A stretch of 21,971 nucleotides of DNA. Origin: JBEAOO01 sp041164825. Its GTDB lineage: Bacteria > Pseudomonadota > Gammaproteobacteria > Burkholderiales > Burkholderiaceae_C. Position 1 is the stretch's first letter; the number at the start of each line of letters is the position of its first letter. A program made the translations under genes and the position numbers. The notes beneath the pieces are model-generated. The model searched no databases. It was given only the letters and a program-made list of their open reading frames with translations, and was not told the DNA's origin. The stretch spans positions 1 through 21,971 of the forward strand of contig JBEAOO010000311.1 in the NCBI GenBank assembly GCA_041164825.1. The letters run 5' to 3'. Below, piece by piece: positions 1 through 8,949 of this stretch.

Positions 1-210
1 TGCTCCGTGTCCTCCTGGCCCTCCCTTCGGTCGGTCCATTCCCCCTTTACCTCCGCACATCGCCCCGGCCCATCACCGCCCCACCAGCACCGCGGTGTGC
101 GTCCACGTGGCATGCCACCACCGGTTCGGGGAGAGCAGCAGCCCACCCCATATGCGTTCCTGATGCCGAATGGCCGATGCTGGCGCCATCGCTACTGCCC
201 TGATGGCCCC

Positions 211-2139
211 ATGAACGCTCACACCGCCACGACGTCAGCCCCTGAATCCGCACCGCCAGCCGAGCATCACGCGGGCCGTGCCAGCCTGGCCGCGCTCACG
301 CTGGCCGCCATTGGGGTGGTCTACGGCGACATTGGCACCAGCCCGCTGTACACGATGAAAGAGGTGTTCGCGCCCGCCACCGGGGTGCCGCTGGACGCGG
401 CAAACCTGATTGGCGCGGTGTCCACCATCGTGTGGGCGCTGATGCTGGTGGTGACGTTGAAGTACGTGGTGCTGATCCTGCGCGCCGACAACCACGGCGA
501 GGGTGGCGGCCTGGCACTCACTGCGCTGGCGGCGCAAGCGGTGTCGGGGCGTCCGGCGCTCAAGCGCGGCTTGCTGCTGCTGGGCGTGTTTGGCGCCACC
601 CTGTTTTATGGCGACAGCATCATCACCCCGGCCATCTCGGTGCTGGGCGCGATGGAGGGGCTGCAGGTGCTGGCGCCCTCACTCTCGGCCTGGGTGCTGC
701 CGCTGAGCCTGGTGGTGCTGGTGGGCTTGTTTGCGGTGCAGCGCTTGGGCACGGCGGTGGTGGGCAAGGCGTTTGGGCCGGTGATCTTGCTGTGGTTCGC
801 GGCGCTGGCCGTCACCGGCGCGATGCAGATCTCGCAAGAGCCCAGCATCCTGGCGGCGCTCAACCCGCTGCAGGCTTGGCACTTTCTGCTGGCGCGCGGC
901 CCGCACGTGCTGACGGCCGTGGGTGCCATTGTGCTGGCGCTCACGGGCGCCGAGGCGCTCTATGCCGACATGGGCCACTTTGGCCGCAAGCCCATCCAGT
1001 GGGCCTGGACGGGCCTGGTGCTGCCGGCACTGGCGCTCAACTATCTGGGCCAAGGCGCACTGCTCATGCGCGACCCGGGCGCCATCGACAACCCCTTCTT
1101 CCGCATGTTCCCGGCGGTGGCGCTGGCGCCCGCCATCGTGCTGGCCGCCGCTGCCGCCATCATCGCCTCGCAGGCGGTGATCTCGGGCGCGTATTCGATG
1201 ACGCGCCAGGCCATTCAGCTCGGCTTTTTGCCACGCATGGAGGTGCGACACACCTCGGCGCACGCCTCCGGGCAGATTTATGTGCCGGCGGTGAACACCT
1301 TGCTGCTGCTGGGCGTGGTGGCCGCTGTGCTGCACTTTGGCAGCTCGTCGGCGCTGGCCTCGGCCTATGGCATTGCGGTCACGGTGACGATGCTGATCAC
1401 CACCGTGTTGACCTTTTTTGTGGTGCGCCACGCCTGGAAGTTGCCCGCGCCCATCGCGTATGGCGCCACCGCGTTTTTCCTGGCGCTGGACGCGCTGCTG
1501 GTGGCCGGTTGCGCGGTGAAGTTTTTGGACGGTGGCTGGTTCCCCTTGGCCATGGGTGGCGCGCTGTTTGTGCTGATGAGCACCTGGGCGCGCGGCCGCG
1601 CGCTGACGCTGAGCAGCATCCACGAAGAGGGCTTGCCGCTGGACGATTTCATTGCGCAAATGGCCCATGAGCCCAGCTTGCGCCGCGCCACCCGCACCGC
1701 CGTCTACCCGGTGGCCGACCCGCGCACCGTGCCGCAGGCCATGCTGCACAACCTCAAGCACAACCAGGTGCTGCACGCGCACAACGTGATCCTCACGGTG
1801 CGCTTTGCCAGCACGCCCAGCGTGCCCGAGGCCGAGCGCATCACGCTGCTCGGCCTGGCCGAGGGCTTCTGGCAGGTGACGCTGCACTGCGGCTTCATGG
1901 AGACACCCGACGTGCCGCAGGCGCTGGGGCTGTGCCGCGCGCAGGGCCTGGACATCGTGCCGATGGAGACCAGCTACTTCCTCAGCCGTGAAACCGTCGT
2001 GCCCTCTACCGGCGCTGGCATGGCGCTGTGGCGCGAGCAGCTGTTTGCGGCCATGAGCCGCAATGCGGGCAGCGCCGCGGCCTACTTCAAGCTGCCCGAC
2101 AACGCGGTGGTGGAGCTGGGCACGCGGGTGCTGATCTGA
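211..2139 (+). CDS. kup: Kup-family potassium uptake transporter
   Basis: Low-affinity K+ uptake, probably K+/H+ symport, across the inner membrane. From the ATG at 211 the protein has 642 residues, close to the roughly 620 of E. coli Kup. The family N-terminal signature GVVYGDIGTSPLY lies at residues 35-47, followed by a long hydrophobic region fitting about 12 membrane segments (to about residue 460), with the conserved RADNHGEGG motif after the second segment. A hydrophilic C-terminal domain of about 170 residues is predicted to be cytoplasmic. The open frame extends upstream to position 7, but that part is Pro/Arg/His-rich and unlike Kup. Starting at 211 leaves a normal N-terminus of about 30 residues before the signature. 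No clear Shine-Dalgarno sequence precedes this ATG. Positions 1-210 hold no other gene I can support. The family call is very secure; the start is moderately so. Confidence 0.96.
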   Translation: MNAHTATTSAPESAPPAEHHAGRASLAALTLAAIGVVYGDIGTSPLYTMKEVFAPATGVPLDAANLIGAVSTIVWALMLVVTLKYVVLILRADNHGEGGGLALTALAAQAVSGRPALKRGLLLLGVFGATLFYGDSIITPAISVLGAMEGLQVLAPSLSAWVLPLSLVVLVGLFAVQRLGTAVVGKAFGPVILLWFAALAVTGAMQISQEPSILAALNPLQAWHFLLARGPHVLTAVGAIVLALTGAEALYADMGHFGRKPIQWAWTGLVLPALALNYLGQGALLMRDPGAIDNPFFRMFPAVALAPAIVLAAAAAIIASQAVISGAYSMTRQAIQLGFLPRMEVRHTSAHASGQIYVPAVNTLLLLGVVAAVLHFGSSSALASAYGIAVTVTMLITTVLTFFVVRHAWKLPAPIAYGATAFFLALDALLVAGCAVKFLDGGWFPLAMGGALFVLMSTWARGRALTLSSIHEEGLPLDDFIAQMAHEPSLRRATRTAVYPVADPRTVPQAMLHNLKHNQVLHAHNVILTVRFASTPSVPEAERITLLGLAEGFWQVTLHCGFMETPDVPQALGLCRAQGLDIVPMETSYFLSRETVVPSTGAGMALWREQLFAAMSRNAGSAAAYFKLPDNAVVELGTRVLI

Positions 2140-2372
2140 GGGCGGGCTGCCGAGAGAGCGGGCGGGCGCGGCTTGACCTGTGACAAATCGGCGCAGGCTG
2201 TGCCGGTTTAGCGCGGTGAAGGCCGTGCTTTTTGCCGCATGGCGTCAACGTTCGTCCGCAGAAAATAGCGCACGCCTCCCAAGACACGGAGCGGCCCACG
2301 ATGCCGCCCGAGGGAGCTGTGTGCTGTTGAGGCGTCGGCACGCTGCACAACCACGAGTGAGGCCCCAGACCC

Positions 2373-4028
2373 ATGCGCAACAACCTGCCCGTCACCCAGC
2401 GTGACTTCCCCTTTCCCGCCGGCGAAACGCTGGTGTCCACCACCGATTTGCAAGGCCGCATCCTCTATTGCAACGCGGCATTTGTGGACGTGAGTGGCTA
2501 CCAGCGCGACGACTTGCTGGGCCAGCCGCACAACATGATTCGCCACCCCGACATGCCGGAAGAAGCCTTCCGCGACATGTGGGACACCATCCAACAGGGC
2601 CACCCCTGGTCAGCGCTGGTGAAGAACCGCCGCAAGAACGGCGACCACTACTGGGTGGTGGCCAACGTCACGCCGCTGCTCGACGCCCAGGGCACGCCCA
2701 CCGGCTACATGTCGGTGCGCACGCAACCCAGCGCCGAGGCTGTGGCCTCGGCCGAGAGCCTGTACCGCCGCTTGCGCGACGAAACGGCACGTGGGCAACC
2801 CAGCATTCGCCTGCAACGCGGCAAGGTGATTTCCACCCGCGCTTGGGGCAATGTCATGCGCACGCTGCGCCCGGGTCTGCTGGGCAAAATGACGCTCACA
2901 TCGGCAGGCGTAGGCGCGCTGGGCTTTTTGCTCGGCGAGTACGAGGCCGAGGGCCTGGCCCACATGGACGGCACCGAACTGCTGATTGGTTGGGTCACCG
3001 TGATGGCGTGTGCGGCGCTGGGTGGCTGGTACCTGAAGGGCTTGGTGGCCGGCCCGGTGATGCGCTTGGTGGATTTCGCCAACCAGATTGCAGGTTGCAA
3101 CCTGACGCAAACGATCGAGAACAAGCGCCATGACGAGATCGGCGAGCTGACCGACTCACTCTCACAACTGAACGTGAACCTGATGTCGATCGTGCGCGAC
3201 GCGCGCCACGGCGTGATGGACATGCGCGAAGGCACGGGCGCGATTGCCGAAGGCAACCTCAACCTCTCCGCGCGCACCGAATCGCAGGCCAGCAACCTGG
3301 AGCAAACCGCGGCGTCGATGGAGCAGATCACCGCCACCATCCGCCAAAGCGCGCAGATGGCCGAGCGCGCCGCCGAGCAAGCGCACAGTGCCCGCAGCGT
3401 CACCGAGCGCAGCGGCGCGGCCGTCGCCGAGCTCTCGACCATGATGGCCAAGATCAACGACGCCTCGCGCAAGATCAGCGAGATCATCCAAGTGGTCGAC
3501 AGCATCGCCTTCCAAACCAACATCCTGGCGCTGAATGCAGCCGTGGAAGCCGCCCGCGCCGGAGAGCAAGGCCGCGGCTTCGCGGTGGTGGCGGGCGAGG
3601 TGCGGGCGCTCGCGCAGCGCACCACGCTGGCCGCGCGCGAGATTCGCGGGCTGATCCAGGCCTCGGTGGAGCAAGTGGCCGCCGGCGGCGCGCAAACCGA
3701 GAGTGCCATGGGCGCGATGCGCGACGTGCAATCGGCGGTCGCATCGGTCGACCAGTTCATCCAACAAATCAGCCATGGCATGCGCGAGCAGCTGCTGGGC
3801 GTGAGCCAGGTCAACCAAGCCGTGACCGACATGGACACGCTGACCCAGCAAAACGCCGCGCTGGTGGAAGAGATCGCGGCCTCGGCCGGCCAGCTCAACC
3901 GCCAAGCCGCCGACGTGGCCGAGTCCGTCAGCGTGTTTCAGCTGAAAGGTGCGAGCGCCAGCGCGCCCAGCGCGCCCAGCGCCGTGGCGCTGCGCAAGCA
4001 GGTCAAGCACGCCCCCGCCACGGCCTGA
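2373..4028 (+). CDS. aer: Aer-type PAS methyl-accepting chemotaxis protein
   Basis: Aerotaxis/redox-taxis receptor of 551 residues that would signal through CheW/CheA. The N-terminal PAS domain (about 15-118) aligns without gaps to my recollection of E. coli Aer, including SGY at 41-43, QPHNM at 51-55, RHPDMP at 57-62, W70 and KNRRKNGDHYW at 84-94. In Aer, R57, H58, D60 and W70 are FAD-pocket residues, so FAD binding is expected. Two hydrophobic stretches (about 172-189 and 203-227) form a membrane hairpin, followed by a HAMP-like segment (228-280). The signalling domain has the hairpin tip around E398-QGRG and the flanking AFQTNILALNAAVEAARAGE motif. The C-terminus is Ala/Ser/Pro-rich and lacks an NWETF-type CheR-docking pentapeptide. 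A GAGG sits about 10 nt before the ATG. The gene stands alone, with a 233-nt upstream gap and no che genes nearby. Confidence 0.93.
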   Translation: MRNNLPVTQRDFPFPAGETLVSTTDLQGRILYCNAAFVDVSGYQRDDLLGQPHNMIRHPDMPEEAFRDMWDTIQQGHPWSALVKNRRKNGDHYWVVANVTPLLDAQGTPTGYMSVRTQPSAEAVASAESLYRRLRDETARGQPSIRLQRGKVISTRAWGNVMRTLRPGLLGKMTLTSAGVGALGFLLGEYEAEGLAHMDGTELLIGWVTVMACAALGGWYLKGLVAGPVMRLVDFANQIAGCNLTQTIENKRHDEIGELTDSLSQLNVNLMSIVRDARHGVMDMREGTGAIAEGNLNLSARTESQASNLEQTAASMEQITATIRQSAQMAERAAEQAHSARSVTERSGAAVAELSTMMAKINDASRKISEIIQVVDSIAFQTNILALNAAVEAARAGEQGRGFAVVAGEVRALAQRTTLAAREIRGLIQASVEQVAAGGAQTESAMGAMRDVQSAVASVDQFIQQISHGMREQLLGVSQVNQAVTDMDTLTQQNAALVEEIAASAGQLNRQAADVAESVSVFQLKGASASAPSAPSAVALRKQVKHAPATA

Positions 4029-4168
4029 GGCACGCAACGCGCGCGCTGGGCCGCAGCGCAGCCACGCAACGACGGAAAACCGCCTATATCGCACGCAGCG
4101 GCGGCAGCGAATCGGGACGAAGTCGGGCACACTCGGCCGCGCGTTTGCGCACGCCGCACCAGATCACC

Positions 4169-5263
4169 GTGTCCCACCCCTTCCGCCACGCCCTCGGCCA
4201 AGACAGCCGCCAGCGCCTGCGCATCAAGCGCATGCTGATCGCGGCAGGGGTGTATCTGTCTTGCACGGCATTGCAGTGGTACGGCGTCTGGGTGGGGTAC
4301 ACCACAGTCAAGGTGGCGGGCTGGTTTTCGCTGTTCATGGGGCTGGGGTTGGTGGGCTTTTATGTCACCTTGCGGAGCGGCCTCAACCTGCGCTTTGCCG
4401 AGCCGGCGTTGACGCTGCCGCAATCGGTGTTCGGGCTGCTGTCGCTGGCCGCCGCCTACGTCATCAACCCGCGGGCGAGCGGCGCCATGCTGATGGTGGC
4501 GGCGCTGGTGCTGGTGTTCAGCGCCTTCACCTTGCCGCCCCGGATGTGCCGGCGGCTGTCCTGGATTGCCACCGCGGTGCTGGGCGCCGCCATGTGCTTC
4601 GGCATGTGGGAGGACCCGGATCACTTTGATGCGCCCACCGAATTCGTCCGCGCCCTGTTGATGCTGGCTGTGCTGCCCACCATCGGCGTGCTGACCGGCC
4701 AACTCAGCCGCATCCGCTTTGAGCACCACCGTCAGCGCCGCGAGCTGAAAGAAGCGCTGACCCGCCTGCGACAACTGGCCATGCACGACGAGCTCACCGG
4801 CCTGCCCAACCGCCGCCACCTGCACGAGTGGATGCAGCACGAGGTGGCGCGCAGCCGCCGCATCGGCGCGCCACTGTGCTTGGCCCTCATGGACATTGAT
4901 CACTTCAAGAAAGTCAACGACACCCTGGGCCACGAGGCCGGAGACACCGTGCTGCGCATTTTTGCCCAGGAAGCACGCAGCCTGCTGCGCGAGGGCGACA
5001 TGCTGGCGCGCTGGGGTGGCGAGGAGTTCATGCTCGTGATGCCCGACTCCGACCTCGCCGTTGCCGAACGGGTGCTGGCGCGCTTGCGCGAGCACCTGGC
5101 ACAGCCGCAGACCTGGGCCGATTTCCCCGAAGGCCAGGTGACGTTCTCGGCCGGCTTGACGATGCAGCTGCAGCCGCAATCCCTGGAAGCCGCCTCGCGC
5201 CTGGCCGACGCCGCGCTCTACGAAGCCAAACGCCTGGGCCGCGACCGGGTGGTGCAGGGCTGA
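4169..5263 (+). CDS. Membrane-anchored diguanylate cyclase (GGDEF)
   Basis: Makes c-di-GMP from two GTP. With the GTG at 4169 the protein has 364 residues. The N-terminal part (about 20-178) is hydrophobic with about five or six membrane segments, followed by a short charged linker (about 180-203) and a GGDEF domain (about 204-364). The catalytic signature is GGEEF at 283-287. RxxD (R274-D277), five residues upstream, is the inhibitory site for c-di-GMP, so an active, product-inhibited enzyme is expected. The DELTGLPNRR entry motif (207-216) and MDIDHFKKVND (241-251) are intact. No EAL domain is present. The start is uncertain: TTG at 4145, GTG at 4169 and ATG at 4232 are all possible and none has a good ribosome binding site. 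The membrane sensor region resembles no named domain I can identify, so the input signal is unknown. Confidence 0.92.
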   Translation: MSHPFRHALGQDSRQRLRIKRMLIAAGVYLSCTALQWYGVWVGYTTVKVAGWFSLFMGLGLVGFYVTLRSGLNLRFAEPALTLPQSVFGLLSLAAAYVINPRASGAMLMVAALVLVFSAFTLPPRMCRRLSWIATAVLGAAMCFGMWEDPDHFDAPTEFVRALLMLAVLPTIGVLTGQLSRIRFEHHRQRRELKEALTRLRQLAMHDELTGLPNRRHLHEWMQHEVARSRRIGAPLCLALMDIDHFKKVNDTLGHEAGDTVLRIFAQEARSLLREGDMLARWGGEEFMLVMPDSDLAVAERVLARLREHLAQPQTWADFPEGQVTFSAGLTMQLQPQSLEAASRLADAALYEAKRLGRDRVVQG

Positions 5264-5463
5264 TGCGGGCTTGCGGTCATGGATGCAGGTTTTCCATGGC
5301 CAGGACGTTCGGTTCTCGGCACGTTGGATGCCGTCAAACACGAAGGCGTACGAGGGCGTGTTCCCGCTTGACAGCCGCAGACCCACCTTTGGGGGGGCAG
5401 CGGCCCGATTGACCCCACTGCTGGCTGTGCCATCATCGTTCCGTGAATGAAAGGCAGCCGAGC

Positions 5464-7587
5464 ATGGACATCCTTCCGTGCCCGAGCCTCCGCCGGAACG
5501 AGAGTGCCATGAGTCGTCATCCCGCTGAAGTGGCTGCGCCAGCGCGCCTCGCGCCTGTCCTGAGCAATGCCTGCTCCTCTTCTCAACCGCCCGGCGACGC
5601 CGTACCGGACGCCAGCGCGGCAGCCACCCCGCCCGGCACGGCGGAGCGCCCCCACCCAGCGGCAGCCGACCTGCCCGAGCTCTTCCAGACCCTGGTGGAA
5701 GGCCTGCCCCACCTGCTGTGGGCCACCGATGCCGACGGCCGGTGCGACTTCCTGAGCCCACAGTGGGCCACCTTCAGTGGCCGGCCGATCAGTGAACTGT
5801 TGGGCCAGGGTTGGGCCGAGCACCTGCACCCGCAAGACCGCGAACGGGTGGCACCGCACTGGCAAGAATCCATCCAGACCGGCCGGCCCTACAACCAACT
5901 CCATCGCCTGCGCCGTCATGACGGCGTGTATTGCACCTACCAGGTGCAAGGCGTGCCTCACCGAGGCCCTGATGGCCGGCCGCAACGCTGGCTGGGCATC
6001 TGCAACGACGTCCAGCAGCAGCTCGAAACCACCGCTGCACTGGCCGCTGAGCGCCAGCGGATCGAGGCCATCGCCAATGTCGCGCCGGCCATCCTGCACA
6101 GCTTTCGCATTGACCTGGACGGACGCATGAGCTTTCCGTTTGGCCACGAGCGCATCGCTGCGCTGTATGGCACTGCGCCCAATCAGCTGAGCCAGCCGAA
6201 CGCGCCACTGGCGCAGTTCCTGCACGAGGCCGACCGCGACTGGTTGCCCGCAGCGATGGCCGAGTCGGCACGCACGATGACCCCGTTTCGCGGCGAGTTC
6301 CGCGTGCAGCACCCCAGCCGCGGTGTGCTCTGGGTCGAGACCCACTCGATGCCGGTGCGTGAACCCGATGGCAGCACCGTCTGGCAAGGCACGATGACTG
6401 ACGTCACCGAGCGCAAAGCCGTCGCGCAGGCGCTGGCCGACAGTCGGGCGCAGTTCGAGAGCGTGTTTGCCAACCTCGACGAAGGCATTGCTGTGTTCAA
6501 TCCGCGCGGCGAGCTGATGCACTTCAACCCAGCGGCTTACCTGATGCACGGCGTGCCGCCCGCCAACGACCTGGGCGTGCTGGCCGACTTTGCCGACGCC
6601 TTTGAAGTGCACGACTTGGCCGGTCAAGCGGTGCCGATGGAGGACTGGTCGATGGCCCGCATCCTGCGCGGCGAGGTGCTGCGCAACCACGAAGTGCAGG
6701 TGCGCAACACCCGCCTGGGCTGGACCCGCACGTTCAGCTACAGCGGCGCCATGGTGCACGGCGACGACGGCCAGCCGCAGTTCGGCGTGCTGCGCATGAA
6801 CGACGTGAGCGAGCGCAAGCGCACCGAGGCGGAGGTGCTGCGCCTGAATGCCGAGCTGGAGCAGCGCGTGAGCGAGCGCACGGCGGAGCTGCAAGCTGCC
6901 GTGAAAGAGCTCGAAGCCTTCACCTACTCGGTGTCGCACGACCTGCGCGCGCCGCTGCGCGCCATCGATGGTTTCTCGCAAGCCGTGCTGCAAGACCACA
7001 GCGACGTGGTGCCCGAAACCGGTCGCCGCTATCTCGGCATCATTCGCGAGAGCGCGCAAAAGATGGGCCAGCTGATCGACGATTTGCTGGCCTTTTCGCG
7101 CATTGGCCGCCAGCAACCCACCATGCGCCGGGTGCAACACGGCATGCTGGTGCGCAGCGCCCTGCAGCAGCTCGAACCCCTGCGCCAAGGCCGCACGGTG
7201 AAGCTGCAGGTGGCCGAGTTGCCCGACTCGCAAGGCGACCCCGCCATGCTGCACCAGGTGTGGATCAACCTGCTCTCGAACGCGCTCAAATACAGCCGCA
7301 AAGTGGCCCAGGCCGAGGTGGAGGTGGGCGCGTTGCCCCACACCGCGGGCGGGCCCACCTACTTCGTGCGCGACAACGGGACGGGCTTCGACATGCGCTT
7401 TGCGCACAAGCTGTTTGCTGTGTTCGAGCGCCTGCACCGCAGCGATGAATTTGAAGGCACGGGCGTGGGCTTGGCCATCGTGCAGCGCATCGTGCAGCGC
7501 CACGGCGGCCAGGTGCGGGCCGAAGGCGCCCTCGGCCAAGGCGCCACCATCTACTTCCAACTTCAAAGCCCGGAGAGCCTCTCATGA
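5464..7587 (+). CDS. Three-PAS hybrid-free sensor histidine kinase
   Basis: Sensor kinase of 707 residues using the ATG at 5464, which has AAAGG 9 nt upstream; GTG 5443 and ATG 5509 are alternatives. After a Pro/Ala-rich N-terminal tail (1-68) come three PAS modules at about 72-187, 198-318 and 324-452, the second and third ending in the TDVTERK / NDVSERK boundary motif. A coiled coil (about 455-485) leads to the HisKA H-box SHDLRAPLRAIDGF, with phospho-acceptor H492. The ATPase domain shows the N box NLLSNALKY (602-610), G1 DNGTGFDM (637-644) and G2 GTGVGLAIV (665-673). I see no membrane segment, signal peptide or receiver domain, so it is probably cytoplasmic. The C-terminal part resembles phytochrome-type kinases, but there are no GAF/PHY chromophore domains. 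The stop overlaps the next gene's ATG by 4 nt, so the two are almost certainly partners. Confidence 0.93.
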   Translation: MDILPCPSLRRNESAMSRHPAEVAAPARLAPVLSNACSSSQPPGDAVPDASAAATPPGTAERPHPAAADLPELFQTLVEGLPHLLWATDADGRCDFLSPQWATFSGRPISELLGQGWAEHLHPQDRERVAPHWQESIQTGRPYNQLHRLRRHDGVYCTYQVQGVPHRGPDGRPQRWLGICNDVQQQLETTAALAAERQRIEAIANVAPAILHSFRIDLDGRMSFPFGHERIAALYGTAPNQLSQPNAPLAQFLHEADRDWLPAAMAESARTMTPFRGEFRVQHPSRGVLWVETHSMPVREPDGSTVWQGTMTDVTERKAVAQALADSRAQFESVFANLDEGIAVFNPRGELMHFNPAAYLMHGVPPANDLGVLADFADAFEVHDLAGQAVPMEDWSMARILRGEVLRNHEVQVRNTRLGWTRTFSYSGAMVHGDDGQPQFGVLRMNDVSERKRTEAEVLRLNAELEQRVSERTAELQAAVKELEAFTYSVSHDLRAPLRAIDGFSQAVLQDHSDVVPETGRRYLGIIRESAQKMGQLIDDLLAFSRIGRQQPTMRRVQHGMLVRSALQQLEPLRQGRTVKLQVAELPDSQGDPAMLHQVWINLLSNALKYSRKVAQAEVEVGALPHTAGGPTYFVRDNGTGFDMRFAHKLFAVFERLHRSDEFEGTGVGLAIVQRIVQRHGGQVRAEGALGQGATIYFQLQSPESLS

Positions 7588-8048
7588 GCGCACTGCCCCC
7601 GACCCCTGTGGACATCCTGCTGGTCGAAGACAACCCCTACGACCTGGAAATGACGCTGCGCGGCCTGAAAAAGGCGCGCCTGTTCAACAAAATTCATGTG
7701 GCGCGCGATGGCGAAGAGGCACTCGACTTCATCTTCGGCGAGGGCAGCCATGCCGACCGCAGCGTGGCCGACGCCCCGCGCGTGATCCTGCTCGACCTCA
7801 AACTGCCCAAGGTGGACGGGCTCGAAGTGCTGGCGCGCCTGAAGAGTGACCCGCGCACCTGCACCATCCCGGTGGTGATGCTGACCTCTTCGCAAGAGCA
7901 GCGCGACGTGGTGGAGAGCTACAAACTGGGCGTCAACAGCTACATCGTCAAGCCGGTGAACTTTGAGCGGTTTGTGGAGGCCGTGGCCGAGTTGGGCCTG
8001 TACTGGGCGTTGCTCAATCAGCCGCCGGGACACGTGCCGGCGGCCTGA
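7584..8048 (+). CDS. Rcp1-type single-domain response regulator
   Basis: CheY-like receiver of 154 residues with no output domain. It has the acidic pair E15/D16, phospho-acceptor D71 in ILLDLKLPK, T101 (LTSS) and K123 (VKPV), so it should be phosphorylatable. The VEDNPYDLEM start, the SYKLGVNSYIVKPV stretch and the C-terminal YW are typical of the Rcp1/phytochrome-partner subfamily. Its ATG sits inside the end of the kinase gene (ATGA overlap), implying translational coupling and a two-component pair. With no DNA-binding or enzymatic domain, it must act by protein contact or as a phosphorelay intermediate; the downstream target is not visible here. Its last 35 nt overlap the 3' end of the convergent lysR-type gene. 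Confidence 0.94.
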   Translation: MSALPPTPVDILLVEDNPYDLEMTLRGLKKARLFNKIHVARDGEEALDFIFGEGSHADRSVADAPRVILLDLKLPKVDGLEVLARLKSDPRTCTIPVVMLTSSQEQRDVVESYKLGVNSYIVKPVNFERFVEAVAELGLYWALLNQPPGHVPAA

Positions 8049-8949
8049 CCTCAGCCGTCACCGCCTCCAGTGCGGCGCGCAACCAGCGGTGCACCGGGTC
8101 GGCCTGGTGGCGCAGGTGCCAGGCCATGTACAAAGGCATGCGCGGTGTGGCCACCGGCACGGGCGCGCGGGCCAAACCCTGCAGACCTGCTTGCGCCATC
8201 AATGACGGCGCCGTGGCCAGCCAGGGCCCGCCGCGCAACAGCGCCGCCAGCCCGGCCATGCCCGGCACGCTCGCCACCATCTGCCGCGGCACGCCGCGCG
8301 CGGCCAGCCAATCGTCCACGTCCAGCGTGCGCCGCGGCTCATACAGCACGGTCACATGCTCGGCCGCCAAATAGGCCGCTTTGCTGGTAGGCGCCGTGCG
8401 TTGGCTGGCGTCGTAAAACACGGCATAGCGGTCTTCCAGCAGCCGCTTTTGCACCACGTCGCCGGCCTCCGGGGGGCGCGGCGTGATGATCAACTGACAC
8501 GCCTCATCGCGCAGCAAGCTGGCCTGCGGCGCACCCGAAGCGATCACCCGCAGCGTGACCCCGGGCGCCTCGGCGCGCAGCCGGCGCAGCAAGCGCGGCA
8601 GCAGCAAATCGCGCTGCAAATCGTTGGCCGCGATGGTGAAACAGGTGGCCAGCCGCGCTGGCTCAAAGCCCGCCGCCACACTGAAGGCGCGCAAGTCATC
8701 GAGCAGCACCCGCGCCCGCTGCGCCAGCACCTGCGCCATGGCGGTAGGCGCGATGCCGCGCCCGCTTTTGACAAACAGCGGGTCGCCGACGATGGCGCGC
8801 AGCTTGTCGAGCCCGTGGCTCACCGCCGATTGGGTGACGTCCAGCCGCTGCGCGGCGCGCGTGACCGAGCCTTCTTCAAACACTGCCAGCAGCAACTGCA
8901 GCGCGTGGCCGTCCAGGTCCAAATGATCGAATTGGCTCATGTGAGTCAT
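8014..8949 (-). CDS. LysR-family transcriptional regulator
   Basis: DNA-binding regulator of 311 residues from the ATG at 8949 (a second ATG at 8940 is equally possible; a GGA lies about 5 nt upstream of the first). The N-terminal winged helix-turn-helix is clear at about 12-75: FEEGSVTRAAQRLDVTQSAVSHGLDKLR followed by DPLFVKSGRGIAPT. The rest (about 95-300) fits a periplasmic-binding-protein-like effector domain. It is divergent from ligA with 99 nt between the start codons, the usual arrangement for a LysR protein controlling an adjacent catabolic operon, so regulation of ligAB by an aromatic effector is a reasonable inference. The effector is unknown. The 3' end runs through the end of the response regulator gene because the first in-frame stop lies at 8014-8016. 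Confidence 0.92.
   Translation of the reverse strand: MTHMSQFDHLDLDGHALQLLLAVFEEGSVTRAAQRLDVTQSAVSHGLDKLRAIVGDPLFVKSGRGIAPTAMAQVLAQRARVLLDDLRAFSVAAGFEPARLATCFTIAANDLQRDLLLPRLLRRLRAEAPGVTLRVIASGAPQASLLRDEACQLIITPRPPEAGDVVQKRLLEDRYAVFYDASQRTAPTSKAAYLAAEHVTVLYEPRRTLDVDDWLAARGVPRQMVASVPGMAGLAALLRGGPWLATAPSLMAQAGLQGLARAPVPVATPRMPLYMAWHLRHQADPVHRWLRAALEAVTAEVRPPARVPAAD

Noticed and set aside
7..210. In-frame N-terminal extension of the Kup gene
   Set aside because: The translated stretch is Pro/Arg/His-rich and absent from the family. The Kup signature sits normally relative to the ATG at 211.
432..1670. Long open frame overlapping kup in another frame
   Set aside because: It is a Gly/Ala/Arg-rich shadow of a GC-rich gene with no domain signature; the Kup frame explains the region.
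2173..2211. TTGACC as a promoter for the aerotaxis receptor, or a FliA-type promoter in the kup-aer gap
   Set aside because: No matching -10 occurs at proper spacing and no GCCGATA-like sigma-28 element was found.
5368..5373. Perfect TTGACA -35 upstream of the histidine kinase
   Set aside because: The 15-19 nt downstream window is a G-run with no -10-like hexamer, so this is probably chance.
5218..7566. Very long antisense frame opposite the histidine kinase
   Set aside because: It is His/Ala/Gln-rich without motifs. It is the typical antisense shadow of a high-GC gene, and the + strand kinase has full catalytic motifs.
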